Positions 51,262-59,584 are shown, numbered from the stretch's first letter. The stretch is DNA of 64,000 nucleotides from Streptomyces luteolus (GCF_029968015.1 NZ_JASCIS010000004.1:124001-188000), one strand, 5' to 3'. The notes: generated by a model not told the origin, from the sequence alone. Made by a program: numbers and translations.

Positions 51262-52058
51262 AGATCGTCTCCTACGGTGGCGGAGTACAGTCCACCTCGC
51301 TCCTCGTCCTGGCTGCCAAGGGTGAAATCCCGTACGACACCTTCCTGTTCGCCAACGTGGGCGACGACAGCGAGCACCCCGAAACGCTCCGCTATGTCCG
51401 TGAGGTAGCACAGCCTTACGCGGCAGCTCACGGTCTCAGGCTGGAGATCCTCGAACGGCGACGCCGAGACGGTCGCACTGAAACGCTCCGTCAGCAGCTC
51501 CTCCGGCCAGAATCCCGCTCCATCTCCATCCCCGTGCGGATGAGCAACGGAGCCCCAGGGCGACGCTCCTGCACAGCCGACTTCAAGATCAAGGTAGTCG
51601 GCCGCTGGCTCCGGGAGCACGGAGCGACGCCCACGGACCCCGTCACCGTGGCCATCGGCATCTCGGTCGACGAACTGCATCGGGCCAACCGGCGGCGCAG
51701 CGAACCGTACGAAGCGATCGAGTACCCACTGCTTGACCTCGGCCTACGCCGAACCGACTGCATCCAGATCATCGAGAACGCCGGTCTCCGAGTCCCGCCC
51801 AAGAGCGCCTGTTACTTCTGCCCCTTCAAAACGATCAAGGCCTGGCACGAGCTACGTCGAGACGAACCAGACCTCTTCGCCCAGGCCGCGGAACTCGAAG
51901 CTGCGCTGATCGAGCGCCGCATCTCTCTGGGCAGGGACGCGGCCTACCTGACCCGGCGAGGAGTCCCGCTCGATGAAGCCATCCCGCAGGACACCGCCCC
52001 TCTCCCGCTCGCAGACGACGAAGACGCGGACTGCGACTCCGGCTGGTGCATGACCTGA
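51258..52058 (+). CDS. PAPS-reductase-like PP-loop protein
   Basis: 266 residues. Adenine nucleotide alpha-hydrolase PP-loop at the start (SYGGGVQSTS, residues 5-14), with a CTADFK motif (C105) and a CYFCPFK motif (C185, C188), cysteines that resemble metal or Fe-S binding. Related families include PAPS reductase, DndC and TtcA-type thiolases. Coupled to the methylase-like gene, so a two-gene nucleic acid modification unit is plausible. No sulfur donor (cysteine desulfurase) is nearby. Confidence 0.8.
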   Translation: MKIVSYGGGVQSTSLLVLAAKGEIPYDTFLFANVGDDSEHPETLRYVREVAQPYAAAHGLRLEILERRRRDGRTETLRQQLLRPESRSISIPVRMSNGAPGRRSCTADFKIKVVGRWLREHGATPTDPVTVAIGISVDELHRANRRRSEPYEAIEYPLLDLGLRRTDCIQIIENAGLRVPPKSACYFCPFKTIKAWHELRRDEPDLFAQAAELEAALIERRISLGRDAAYLTRRGVPLDEAIPQDTAPLPLADDEDADCDSGWCMT

Positions 52059-52095
52059 CCACCCCGGTACGCCGCAGCGAACGACAAGGACAGCA

Positions 52096-52788
52096 GTGAG
52101 CACCAAGAGCCCCGACAGCAAGAAGAACCAGACCATCGACTTCGCCCACTTCGGCCAGTTCGCCGAGAACACCGCTGAACAGCTCGGCAGCGGCTGGACC
52201 GTCGACCCCGACAGCGTGACCAGTCCCGTCGCCTTTCTCACCCACCCCGATGGCCGCCGCGTCGGCCTGCGCCACCTGTGGCGCGGACAAGCCGTCCAGA
52301 CCTGGGCTGCCGATGTCCCGCCCCGCGAGTACGCCAACGAGAACGACGCCAAGGTCATGGCAGCCAACAGTGTCCACCTCACGGAAGGCAGCCGCTACAA
52401 CGCCGGCGTCACCTTCACCCACACGTCGCCCGCCGCGGCCACCGCCAAGAAGATCCGCACCCGCCTCTTGCCTGCCTACGACAGCAAGCGCCCGTCCCTG
52501 CGCTCCTTTCCCAGCAAACGCTCCCGCACGAACACCACACCACAGAGCGGCTCGGCCACCACGTCCACCTCCGAGTCCCGGAAACAGCGGAGCCCTCGAA
52601 AGCGCCGGACCGCAGCTCCAGCCACCGGCGGCGCCAAGACCACTGCAGCGCCCCGCTCCAGGCGCACCCAGAAGGAGCCGGAGAACACCACGACGGCGAC
52701 TGCTCAGGTCCGCGGCGGAAACACCGCGATCAAGGCGCCCAGTAAGCGGCCGCGCACCACCGAACCCGAAATCGCCTGCACCCCCTGA
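52096..52788 (+). CDS. hypothetical protein with basic low-complexity tail
   Basis: 230 residues from GTG 52096. N-terminal ~120 residues alpha/beta (FAHFGQFAENTAEQLGSGWTVDPDSVTS), then a Ser/Thr/Arg/Lys-rich tail typical of DNA-binding or disordered linkers. Last gene before the att region. Function unknown. Confidence 0.6.
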   Translation: MSTKSPDSKKNQTIDFAHFGQFAENTAEQLGSGWTVDPDSVTSPVAFLTHPDGRRVGLRHLWRGQAVQTWAADVPPREYANENDAKVMAANSVHLTEGSRYNAGVTFTHTSPAAATAKKIRTRLLPAYDSKRPSLRSFPSKRSRTNTTPQSGSATTSTSESRKQRSPRKRRTAAPATGGAKTTAAPRSRRTQKEPENTTTATAQVRGGNTAIKAPSKRPRTTEPEIACTP

Positions 52789-53400
52789 CGCCAGCTGAAC
52801 CGGCCCACCGCCCCGGGGGTGCGGGCGACTCCATCGGAAAGCCCGCGCCCCCTTCATCCAGAACAGACAGAGCGCCACCATGACGTACCCCGTGTAAGGC
52901 GCCCTCTCTGGCGAACGCCAAGCCCTTCGTGGCCGAGCCGAAGCCCGGGACCGACACCATGGCCGCCGCCCAGCGAGTCCAAGAATGGCTGAATGAGAAC
53001 ACACTGGACAACTTGGGGGGAACCTGGATGAACGTGACACCCGCCTTCGAGCCTTAGTGCGCTTGCCGACAGCACGCAGTCCCCATTGCCCCGCCGCACG
53101 TACGCCCCCGGGCCACTCGCGCCGTCCCGCAGATCGCGACGAGCGCGAACGAGTCGAGCGCCCGCCCTCCCGAGTCCAGGGCATCGACCTCCGAGCAGGG
53201 GCCAGGCCCGAGTAGCGGCAGCACGCCGCTCTCGGGCACACTTCAAATCGAGGCTTCATGGGGGAGTAGAGAAGACGCGCGTGTCAGAACGGCACTGCGT
53301 AGGCCCCGATTTCGCCGCCCCCTCCGTCACCTGCGGCGTCGAACATGATCGCCCTCCCCTCGGCTCGACAGCCCTCACCCCGACCGAAATGTTCGGCCCA
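52789..53400. other. intergenic region before the attachment site
   Basis: No supported long gene. A short frame about 52928-53056 reads AEPKPGTDTMAAAQRVQEWL and ends TPAFEP; it looks protein-like but lacks a ribosome site and may be a remnant. The region carries no recognisable integrase or excisionase. Confidence 0.5.
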
Positions 53401-53440
53401 CGTTGGGCCGAAGGCCCTTCGTTTGGCCGTCGTTTGGCCG
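53401..53440. repeat. three near-identical 10-mers CGTTTGGCCG
   Basis: CGTTGGGCCG (53401-53410), CGTTTGGCCG (53420-53429) and CGTTTGGCCG (53431-53440). Direct repeats about 150 bases from the tRNA fragment fit arm-type integrase binding sites. A 12-bp palindrome CCTTGATCAAGG (53555-53566) lies nearer to the core. Confidence 0.45.
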
Positions 53441-53583
53441 GACCGCCCGAGAGCGATCTTGACGGTGCGGGACGCGGCGGGACGGGAAGAGACTGGATAG
53501 GAGCAGGTCAGGAGCCCCATCCTGACGTTGAGGCGGGAAAGTCCCAGGCCAGAGCCTTGATCAAGGATCTTGGTGCTTGATCG

Positions 53584-53625
53584 CTTGTAATGCGTAGGTC
53601 GTCGGTTCGAATCCGACAGGGGGCT
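53584..53625 (+). other. right attachment site: 3' fragment of tRNA-Thr(TGT)
   Basis: The sequence from the anticodon loop (CTTGTAA, anticodon TGT) through TGCGT, the variable loop AGGTC, the T arm GTCGG-TTCGAAT-CCGAC (53601-53617) and acceptor strand AGGGGGC (53618-53624) is tRNA 3' half. The 5' half (GCCCCCT acceptor, D arm) is absent, and the base upstream of the loop cannot pair with TGCGT. This is what tRNA-targeted integration leaves at the end of an element that lies to the left. The intact tRNA should sit at the left end of the element. Confidence 0.75.
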
Positions 53626-53632
53626 CCGGGAA

Positions 53633-53675
53633 GGCCCAGGATAGATAGCTTCTGACCTGGGCCTTTGCTCTTTCC
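53633..53675 (+). terminator. tRNA-type terminator
   Basis: GGCCCAGG (53633-53640) pairs with CCTGGGCC (53656-53663), followed by TTTGCTCTTT. This is the original terminator of the tRNA gene, kept with its 3' fragment. Confidence 0.75.
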
Positions 53676-53924
53676 GTGATCGATTCTTGGGTGCGGCGCG
53701 ACCCGCTTGGAGCGCCATGATCGGGCCCGGTGGACGGGTGCGCAGCGGGCGTGCAGGCCGGTGGACAAGGAGGTGGCCGCCGACGGGTGCTGGGAGAGCG
53801 GTACCCGGAGCGCATCAGTGGTCAAGGGGCAGCGCTCCGTTGCGAGTGCTCTTGTGGGGTTCTTATCAACAGGCTGTGGCACGGCGCCGCCTGATGGAAG
53901 ATCGGTCAGTCGGAAGAGCGGCGG

Positions 53925-54139
53925 GTTGAGGACCCGGTCGCGGACGTGGTGCGCTTCGAAGCGGAGGCCGCCGGCGAGTTCATCCTCGGCGTCCGGGACG
54001 AGAGCGTGCAGCTTCTGCGGGCACGTACAGCCGGGACGAGGCCAGAGGGCTGATCGCCAACGTCGCGGCGCTGCGGACGATCGTGGACGAAGCCCGTCTG
54101 AGCGTTCCGAGGTGGTTGGTGAACCGGCTTCGCATATAG
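53925..54139 (+). pseudogene. decayed short gene
   Basis: Two adjoining pieces in different frames: 53925-54053 (VEDPVADVVRFEAEAAGEFI, ends in a stop) and about 54024-54139 (TYSRDEARGLIANVAALRTI ... NRLRI, then stop). One frameshift near 54030 would join them. Codon bias supports past coding; no family assigned. Confidence 0.4.
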
Positions 54140-54157
54140 ACCGGAGCCCCGGTCAGC

Positions 54158-54283
54158 TCCGTATGCCGCGATGGTCCCGTCCTCGACCAACGCGGCAAGG
54201 GCGTCGAACACCTCGTCGTCCGCGTAGACCGGGTTCGGCGGGCAGTGGAGTCGCACCAGGTCGAGTCGCTCGATTCCCAGGCT
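54158..54283 (-). pseudogene. fragment of an aldo/keto reductase
   Basis: A 42-residue in-frame stretch, SLGIERLDLVRLHCPPNPVY then ADDEVFDALAALVEDGTIAAYG, matches the core of aldo/keto reductases. The flanks do not continue. Debris near an integration site. Confidence 0.5.
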
Positions 54284-54439
54284 GCCATGTACGACAGCGC
54301 CTGCCCGGGCATCCCGAACTGGCCTGCAGTCTGATATGCCTCCGCCGCCCGCGAACCTCCTTCCGAAATGATCAGTTAGCGGTTCGTTAGGGGAACGGGA
54401 GGGGCCGACTAGGGCGGGCTGGTTCGGTAGCACCAGGGC

Positions 54440-54463
54440 GCGGAAACGGATAATTGATTCCGC
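54440..54463. promoter_or_regulatory. inverted repeat GCGGAA-N12-TTCCGC upstream of speD
   Basis: Arms GCGGAA (54440-54445) and TTCCGC (54458-54463), about 60 bases before the GTG at 54524, in an AT-rich spot (ATAATTGATT). A candidate operator or promoter element for the operon; unproven. Confidence 0.4.
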
Positions 54464-54523
54464 ATCCCGGAATAAGCACCGTTGACGCCGTCACCGGTGC
54501 ACCACCGAGTCAGGAGGACCGAC

Positions 54524-54931
54524 GTGACCGTTGCGCCTGAGACCGTGGAGAAGCTCCCGGGCGAATACCGGATGGATGACTACGGCCTCTCCTATGCCGG
54601 AATCCACATCACCCTCGACATGTGGGGTGCCGAGTCACTCGATGACGAAGTGATCGTGTCCAACGCTATGCGGGACGCCGTCGAGGCCTGCGGTGCCACC
54701 CTCCTGGAGCTGAAGCTGCACCGTTTCGCCCCGCAGGGTCTGACCGGAGTGGCCGTCCTGAGCGAGTCGCACCTGTCCATTCACTGCTGGCCGGAGACCG
54801 GGTACGCGGCGATCGACGTGTTCACCTGTGGCGACTCCGATCCGCGGAAGGCGATTCCCGTGTTGCGCAAGGCGTTCAACCCCGACCACGTGCAGGTGGC
54901 TGAGCTGAAGCGCGGCATCAACCACGTGTGA
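54524..54931 (+). CDS. speD: S-adenosylmethionine decarboxylase (SpeD/SpeH, class 1b)
   Basis: 135 residues from GTG 54524 with AGGAGG six bases upstream. It converts AdoMet to decarboxylated AdoMet, the aminopropyl donor. The self-cleavage and pyruvoyl site is ESH (E81-S82), with catalytic H87 (LSIHCWPE) and C102 (FTCGD), all as in Thermotoga-type SpeD. First gene of the operon; the next gene is 101 bases away. Confidence 0.94.
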   Translation: MTVAPETVEKLPGEYRMDDYGLSYAGIHITLDMWGAESLDDEVIVSNAMRDAVEACGATLLELKLHRFAPQGLTGVAVLSESHLSIHCWPETGYAAIDVFTCGDSDPRKAIPVLRKAFNPDHVQVAELKRGINHV

Positions 54932-55032
54932 GCGAACTCCTCTGACGGGTCCCGGGTCGTTCCTGGGGCCGGTTCCGTGCGAGGCGCCGACTGATCCGAG
55001 CCAACAGTGCACGTTGAATTCGTGGAGGGAAA

Positions 55033-56154
55033 ATGGCAGCGAGTAAGCGCGTTTCCGTACTCAAGGAGACACGGGCAGGGGAAAAGCGAGTCATCGCTCT
55101 GCCGGAGCAGGTGAGGGAATTCCGGAATGCCGGATTCGACGTTCTCGTCGAGGCCGATGCCGGGGCCGGAACAGGCGTCCTCGACCGGGACTACAAGGCC
55201 GCGGGCGCGGAGGTCGTCACCACCGAACAGGCCTGGCGCGAGAGCGATTTCGTGCTCAAGTACAAGGCGCCGGGGCCGCACGAGTACCAGTACCTGCGAG
55301 AGGATCTCACCCTGGGGGCCTTCTTCCACGCCGAAGGCAACCCTGAACTCACCGCCAGACTCCTCGAGTCGGGGACCAGGGCGTACGCCTACGAATTCTT
55401 CAAGACGCCGGAGGGTATCTTCCCGCTTGCCGTTCCGGACAGTGAGATCTCGGGCAAGCTGGCAGTTCTCTTCGCCGCTTATCACCTGCAGAGCCACCTG
55501 GGCGGTTCGGGGGTGCTCCTCGCGGACGTGCCATATGTGAGGCCGCCGCGCGTCGTCGTCATCGGCTACGGCAACGCCGGTGCCGCCGCCGCCCGTACGG
55601 CCCAGGCCTTGGGCGCCGACGTCGTGGTCCTGGGTACCAACCGGGAGCGCCTGCGCCGGTACGCGGCCTCGGCGCCGGGCGTCAGGTGCCGACTCAACAC
55701 CCCCGACGTCCTGGAACAGGAGGTGGAGCAGGCCGATCTGGTGGTCGGCGCCATCCTGATCTCGACGTACGACACCCCGCCGATGATCGATGAGGACCTG
55801 GTCCGGCGGATGAAGGCCGGCTCGGTGATCGTCGACGTCACGGTCGGCTACGGCAGCGGTTACCTGCCCACGTTCCATCGTGAGACCACGCACACCGAGC
55901 CGGTGTACGAGCGGTTCGGTGTGCTGCACTGCAAGATCGACGCGATGCCGGGCTCGGTCCCGCACACCGCGGCCCGCGCGGTGAGCCCGCTGATCACGCC
56001 GTACCTCATCGAGCTGGGGAACTCCCTGCACGAGGGCATCGCCGCGCCCACCGCCGACAACGGAATGATCACCGAAGGCGGTCGGATGACCCACCACGAG
56101 ATCCGCCGGCACATGGTTCACGATGGCGGCGCCGCCGTGGCAGGGGCACGCTGA
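55033..56154 (+). CDS. alanine dehydrogenase / PNT-like NAD(P) oxidoreductase
   Basis: 373 residues with the AlaDH/PNT N-terminal domain (RVSVLKETRAGEKRVIALP, H99 in FFHAEGN) and Rossmann motif GYGNAG (178-183), then VVVLGTNRERL. Members include alanine dehydrogenase and proton-translocating transhydrogenase subunit alpha, but also lysine and other amino acid dehydrogenases. The altered residues (FFHAEGN instead of LHLA) suggest another substrate. The context, an amine or aminopropyl product, fits a dehydrogenase that reduces or oxidises an imine. The stop is one base before the next ATG. Confidence 0.82.
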   Translation: MAASKRVSVLKETRAGEKRVIALPEQVREFRNAGFDVLVEADAGAGTGVLDRDYKAAGAEVVTTEQAWRESDFVLKYKAPGPHEYQYLREDLTLGAFFHAEGNPELTARLLESGTRAYAYEFFKTPEGIFPLAVPDSEISGKLAVLFAAYHLQSHLGGSGVLLADVPYVRPPRVVVIGYGNAGAAAARTAQALGADVVVLGTNRERLRRYAASAPGVRCRLNTPDVLEQEVEQADLVVGAILISTYDTPPMIDEDLVRRMKAGSVIVDVTVGYGSGYLPTFHRETTHTEPVYERFGVLHCKIDAMPGSVPHTAARAVSPLITPYLIELGNSLHEGIAAPTADNGMITEGGRMTHHEIRRHMVHDGGAAVAGAR

Positions 56155-56155
56155 C

Positions 56156-56989
56156 ATGACACTCTCCGACAGCGCCGCCCCGGAAGCGGGGTACGAACAG
56201 CGCGCGCAGTTCTACGAGGTGGAGTACCGCACGACGGTCGACCAGGCCTTTCTGAGCAGCCTCGTCACCGACTCCGTCACGTCGATCCTGGAGATACCCT
56301 GCGGATCCGGCCGCAACACGGACTGGCTCATCTCGACCGGCCGTGCGGTGACGTGTGCCGATCTGGAACCGGCGATGGTCGAGCGCGTCCGGGAGCGCAT
56401 CATGGCCGCCGGAGCCGGTGACCGGCTCACCGCCGTCCAGGGAGACATGTGCGAGCTGGATCTGGGCCGCCGCTTCGACCTCATCCTGGTCCCGCAGGAG
56501 GCGTTCCAGCTGGTGGCCGGGGCCGGTGACGCCGAACGCGCCCTGGACAGGCTGACCCGGCACCTCGCCCCGGACGGCACGCTCCTGCTCGACCTGTACA
56601 GCTTCAGCCAGGACGGCCGCGACGGCTCCGCGCTGCCCGACTACTTCGATCCGGAAGTTCCCGACGGGAAGCCGGTGACCGAATGGCGCCGGCAACTGCA
56701 GCCATCGGGCTGGCTTGAGCGCTCCCGTCTGCAGCGTGCCGAAGGCGCCCACATGCGTGTCGACTACTCCTACCGCAGAGGCGAAGGGGACACCGTCCAC
56801 GAGCGCTGGCAGTCCTCGATCCGGCTGCGCCGCTATAGCCGTGAGCAGGTCGAGAAGCTGGTCGGCGGCGCGGGGCTGCGCATCGAGCGGATGCTCCGTG
56901 ACTACTCGGGCACGCCGTGGGTGCCCGGCTCCGCACGCATGATCACGCTGCTTCGACCGGCTGCTGCCGATCAAGGGGAAGGGAAATGA
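56156..56989 (+). CDS. class I methyltransferase-fold protein 1
   Basis: 277 residues. AdoMet motif I is ILEIPCGSGRNTDWL, then CADLEPAM and TAVQGDMCELDLGRRFDLILVPQ, a standard class I fold. The second half (WRRQLQPSGWLERSRLQRAEG) is a substrate cap. Because the operon makes decarboxylated AdoMet and recovers MTA, it may be an aminopropyl or aminocarboxypropyl transferase in a methyltransferase fold rather than a methyltransferase. This is inference. It overlaps the next gene by 4 bases. Confidence 0.82.
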   Translation: MTLSDSAAPEAGYEQRAQFYEVEYRTTVDQAFLSSLVTDSVTSILEIPCGSGRNTDWLISTGRAVTCADLEPAMVERVRERIMAAGAGDRLTAVQGDMCELDLGRRFDLILVPQEAFQLVAGAGDAERALDRLTRHLAPDGTLLLDLYSFSQDGRDGSALPDYFDPEVPDGKPVTEWRRQLQPSGWLERSRLQRAEGAHMRVDYSYRRGEGDTVHERWQSSIRLRRYSREQVEKLVGGAGLRIERMLRDYSGTPWVPGSARMITLLRPAAADQGEGK

Positions 56990-57705
56990 GCGCACTCCCG
57001 CTGAGTCTCGATGACGACCAACTCGCCTATTACCGCTCCTACTTCACCGACTTCTTCGTCGGCGACTTCTGCCCCGGGATGGGGACCGAGCATATCCTCG
57101 ACACCCTCGCCGACTCGGGAGCAAGCGGTGACTGGCTGGACCTGGGCGCCGGGCCGTGCACCCTGTTCTGGTCCATCGCCCTCTCGGACATCCGGTCCAT
57201 CCAGAGCACCGATGCGGCGCCGGAGGCCCTCGCGGTGCTGAGGGAAGTCGCCCAGAGCGGGGAAGTGCCCCGGGCATTCGGTCAGGTCCTCGACCGCCAC
57301 GGCAAGGACACCGCACACCTCGATCAGATGCGTGCACGGATGAGCGGATACCACGTCTTCGACGCCATGCAGTCATGGCCCGACACGTTCACCGGACAGC
57401 GCTTCGACCTCATCACGGAGTTCGGGCTCTTCGGCCTCTCCCCGTCGGTCGACGGCTACCGCGCGTGTTTCCGGCATGTCAAGGAACATCTACGCGCCGG
57501 TGGCCGGGTCGTCGGCGCGGACTGGATCCGCAGTGCGCAGTACGTCGCCTCCGCGGGCCACGACAACACCTACTTGAGCGAAGACCTCATCGCCTCCGCC
57601 GTCAGCGGTGCAGGCCTGCGACTGACCTCAAGTCGCCTGTGCCCCATCGCCGGTGACGAGCTGTACGACGCGCTCATCGTGTGGTCCGCCGAGCACACAG
57701 AGTGA
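56986..57705 (+). CDS. class I methyltransferase-fold protein 2
   Basis: 239 residues. N-terminal helices DDQLAYYRSYFTDFFVGDFCPG precede the AdoMet motif WLDLGAGPCTLFW and IQSTDAAPEAL, with a plan reminiscent of NNMT/PNMT-type methyltransferases. These act on small amines. As in the first protein, the group transferred cannot be told from sequence. ATG 56986 overlaps the previous stop; the next gene is 47 bases away. Confidence 0.78.
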   Translation: MSALPLSLDDDQLAYYRSYFTDFFVGDFCPGMGTEHILDTLADSGASGDWLDLGAGPCTLFWSIALSDIRSIQSTDAAPEALAVLREVAQSGEVPRAFGQVLDRHGKDTAHLDQMRARMSGYHVFDAMQSWPDTFTGQRFDLITEFGLFGLSPSVDGYRACFRHVKEHLRAGGRVVGADWIRSAQYVASAGHDNTYLSEDLIASAVSGAGLRLTSSRLCPIAGDELYDALIVWSAEHTE

Positions 57706-57752
57706 CTCACCGCACTCACGTGGCACCGACAACGACAGAGAGGACGCGAAAG

Positions 57753-58880
57753 ATGACGGCCCCCAGCCTGCCCGCCAGCCTGATGGCGACCCTTCCCGGC
57801 CGCTACTACAGCGACCCGCAGATCTTCGATCAGGAACAGGACCGGCTGTTCCACCAGTACTGGTACGGCTTCACCCACATATCCGACGTGGACGCGCCCG
57901 GCAGGTACCGCACCGCCCAGGTCGGCAAGGAGAACGTGATCGCGGTGCGTGGGCACGACGGCGAGCTCAGGGCCTTCCTGAACGTCTGCCGACACCGCGG
58001 CACGCGCCTGTGCACGGACGAGTTCGGCTCGGTCAAGCGCAATATCCGCTGCACCTACCACTCGTGGACCTACGGCCTGGACGGCAAGCTGGTCACGGCT
58101 CCGCACATCGCCAGGATGCCGGACGTCGACCCCATCGAATGGGGCCTGAAGGAGGTCCACGTCCGCGAGTACCTCGGCTACGTCTGGGTGTGCCTCGCCG
58201 AGGAGCCGCCGTCCTTCGAGGACACCGTCATCCGTACGGTGACCGAGCGCTTCGGTGACGAAACGGCCGTCGACGGCTGGTCGATCCCCGACCTCAAGGT
58301 GGGCCGCCGGATCAGCTACGAGGTGAAGGCCAACTGGAAGATCGTGGTGGAGAACTTCATGGAGTGCTACCACTGCGCCTCCATCCACCCCGAGTTCGTC
58401 AGCGTGGTGACCGAGTACAAGAAGGGCTACGCGGCTCAGCACTACGTAGGAAAGGGCATCAGCTTCGGCGAGGACGCCGAGGCGTTCACCGTCGACGGCA
58501 CCGGCGGATTCGGAAGGCTCCCCGGCGTCACCGAGGAGCAGGACCGCAAGTACTGGGGCGTCACGGTCAACCCCCAGGTCTTCATCAACTTCGTCCCGGA
58601 CCACGTCATCTTCCACCGCATGTTCCCCGTCTCGGTGGACCGGACGATCGTTGAATGCGACTGGCTCTACGCCAAGGACGTTCCCGACTCGGGCCCCGAA
58701 CTCGACCACTCCGTCGAGCTGTTCCACCGCATCAACCAGCAGGACTTCGAGGCTTGCGAGCGCTGCCAGGTCAACATGAAGTCCCGTGTGTACGAGCCCG
58801 GCGGCGTGCTCGTACCCCATGAGCACCACATCGGTGCGTCCTTCCATGACTGGTTCACCAAGGCGTTCGGCGCGCCGTGA
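57753..58880 (+). CDS. Rieske non-heme iron oxygenase, alpha subunit (GbcA/choline-monooxygenase-like)
   Basis: 375 residues. Rieske [2Fe-2S] ligands: C79-x-H81 (NVCRHRG) and C100-x2-H103 (CTYHSW). Mononuclear iron site: H207 and H212 in NFMECYHCASIHPEF, with an Asp likely in NQQDF near the C-terminus. The pattern is nearest to betaine, carnitine or choline-type Rieske oxygenases, which act on quaternary or N-methyl amines. No reductase gene is nearby, so electrons must come from elsewhere. ATG 57753 follows GAGAGGACG. Its end overlaps the mtnB-like gene (GTGA). Confidence 0.88.
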   Translation: MTAPSLPASLMATLPGRYYSDPQIFDQEQDRLFHQYWYGFTHISDVDAPGRYRTAQVGKENVIAVRGHDGELRAFLNVCRHRGTRLCTDEFGSVKRNIRCTYHSWTYGLDGKLVTAPHIARMPDVDPIEWGLKEVHVREYLGYVWVCLAEEPPSFEDTVIRTVTERFGDETAVDGWSIPDLKVGRRISYEVKANWKIVVENFMECYHCASIHPEFVSVVTEYKKGYAAQHYVGKGISFGEDAEAFTVDGTGGFGRLPGVTEEQDRKYWGVTVNPQVFINFVPDHVIFHRMFPVSVDRTIVECDWLYAKDVPDSGPELDHSVELFHRINQQDFEACERCQVNMKSRVYEPGGVLVPHEHHIGASFHDWFTKAFGAP

Positions 58881-59584
58881 GCACGGGAGCGCAGATGGCT
58901 GTGAGCACTGATTCCCCGAGGAGTGGCACCGGGGTGGAGCTGGAGCGCGGTCAGGTCGCCGCCGCCTGCCGTGACATGTTCCGGCGTGGCTGGATGCCGG
59001 GCACGGCGGGCAACGTCTCCGTACGGGTCGAGGGACGCGTGGTGATATCGGCCAGTGGACGGGCCAAGGGCACCATGTCCATGCGGGACACGGTCGCCGT
59101 GTCTGCCCCGGACGGCCTGCCGCTGTCCGGGGAGAGCAAGCGGCCGTCCGCCGAGACGGCCATCCATCTGGCCGTGTACCAGACCGTGCCCGAGGCCGAC
59201 GCCGTCGTGCACACCCACGCGCCCTACTCCACCGCACTGTCCGCCGGCATTCCGGTCGGCGGACGAGCTGAGTTCAACCAGTGGGAGCTGGCCAAAGGGC
59301 TCGGCGTGCGGGACCACTCGCACGTGGCGGTTCCAGTCTTCGCCAACTGGGCCGATGTACCACGCATCGGCCGGGACGTGGCGGCACACCTACGCGACGC
59401 CGGCCGGAACGCCCCCGCCGTGCCCGCACTGCTCATCTCCCGGCACGGCGTGACCACGTGGGGCCGGGATCTGACGGAGGCCGTCAACCGACTCGAGTGC
59501 GTCGAAATGCTGTGCCGACTCGTCCTGATGACGAGTGGCGGCCGCGCCCTCCCGGACGGCCCGGAAAGCGAGGAAGCACCGTGA
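58877..59584 (+). CDS. mtnB: methylthioribulose-1-phosphate dehydratase (class II aldolase family)
   Basis: 235 residues. Class II aldolase fold with zinc ligands H112 and H114 (VVHTHAPYS) and H190 (LISRHGVTTWG), plus E93 (SAETAIH). Located beside mtnD and mtnC, so MtnB is far likelier than fuculose aldolase. Reaction: 5-methylthioribulose-1-P to diketo-5-methylthiopentyl-1-P. GTG start overlapping the Rieske stop; an ATG at 58895 is an alternative start. Confidence 0.85.
   Translation: MSTGAQMAVSTDSPRSGTGVELERGQVAAACRDMFRRGWMPGTAGNVSVRVEGRVVISASGRAKGTMSMRDTVAVSAPDGLPLSGESKRPSAETAIHLAVYQTVPEADAVVHTHAPYSTALSAGIPVGGRAEFNQWELAKGLGVRDHSHVAVPVFANWADVPRIGRDVAAHLRDAGRNAPAVPALLISRHGVTTWGRDLTEAVNRLECVEMLCRLVLMTSGGRALPDGPESEEAP

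Noticed and set aside
52789..53060. Small protein ending TPAFEP
   Set aside because: Protein-like composition but no ribosome site or clear start; kept only as a note.
19540..53625. Contractile injection system (eCIS) or R-type tailocin
   Set aside because: No sheath, baseplate wedge (gp6/gp53-like) or spike gene; the tail is of the non-contractile long type.
53284..53718. Leftward frames reading SPLSDSNRRPTHYK, PPVGFEPTTYALQ and RIRTDDLRIT
   Set aside because: These are the well-known artefact of translating the antisense of tRNA 3' ends; the real feature is the tRNA-Thr fragment.
56156..57705. Calling either methyltransferase-fold protein a spermidine synthase
   Set aside because: Neither shows the N-terminal beta domain or the usual aminopropyltransferase motifs; only the AdoMet fold is common to both.
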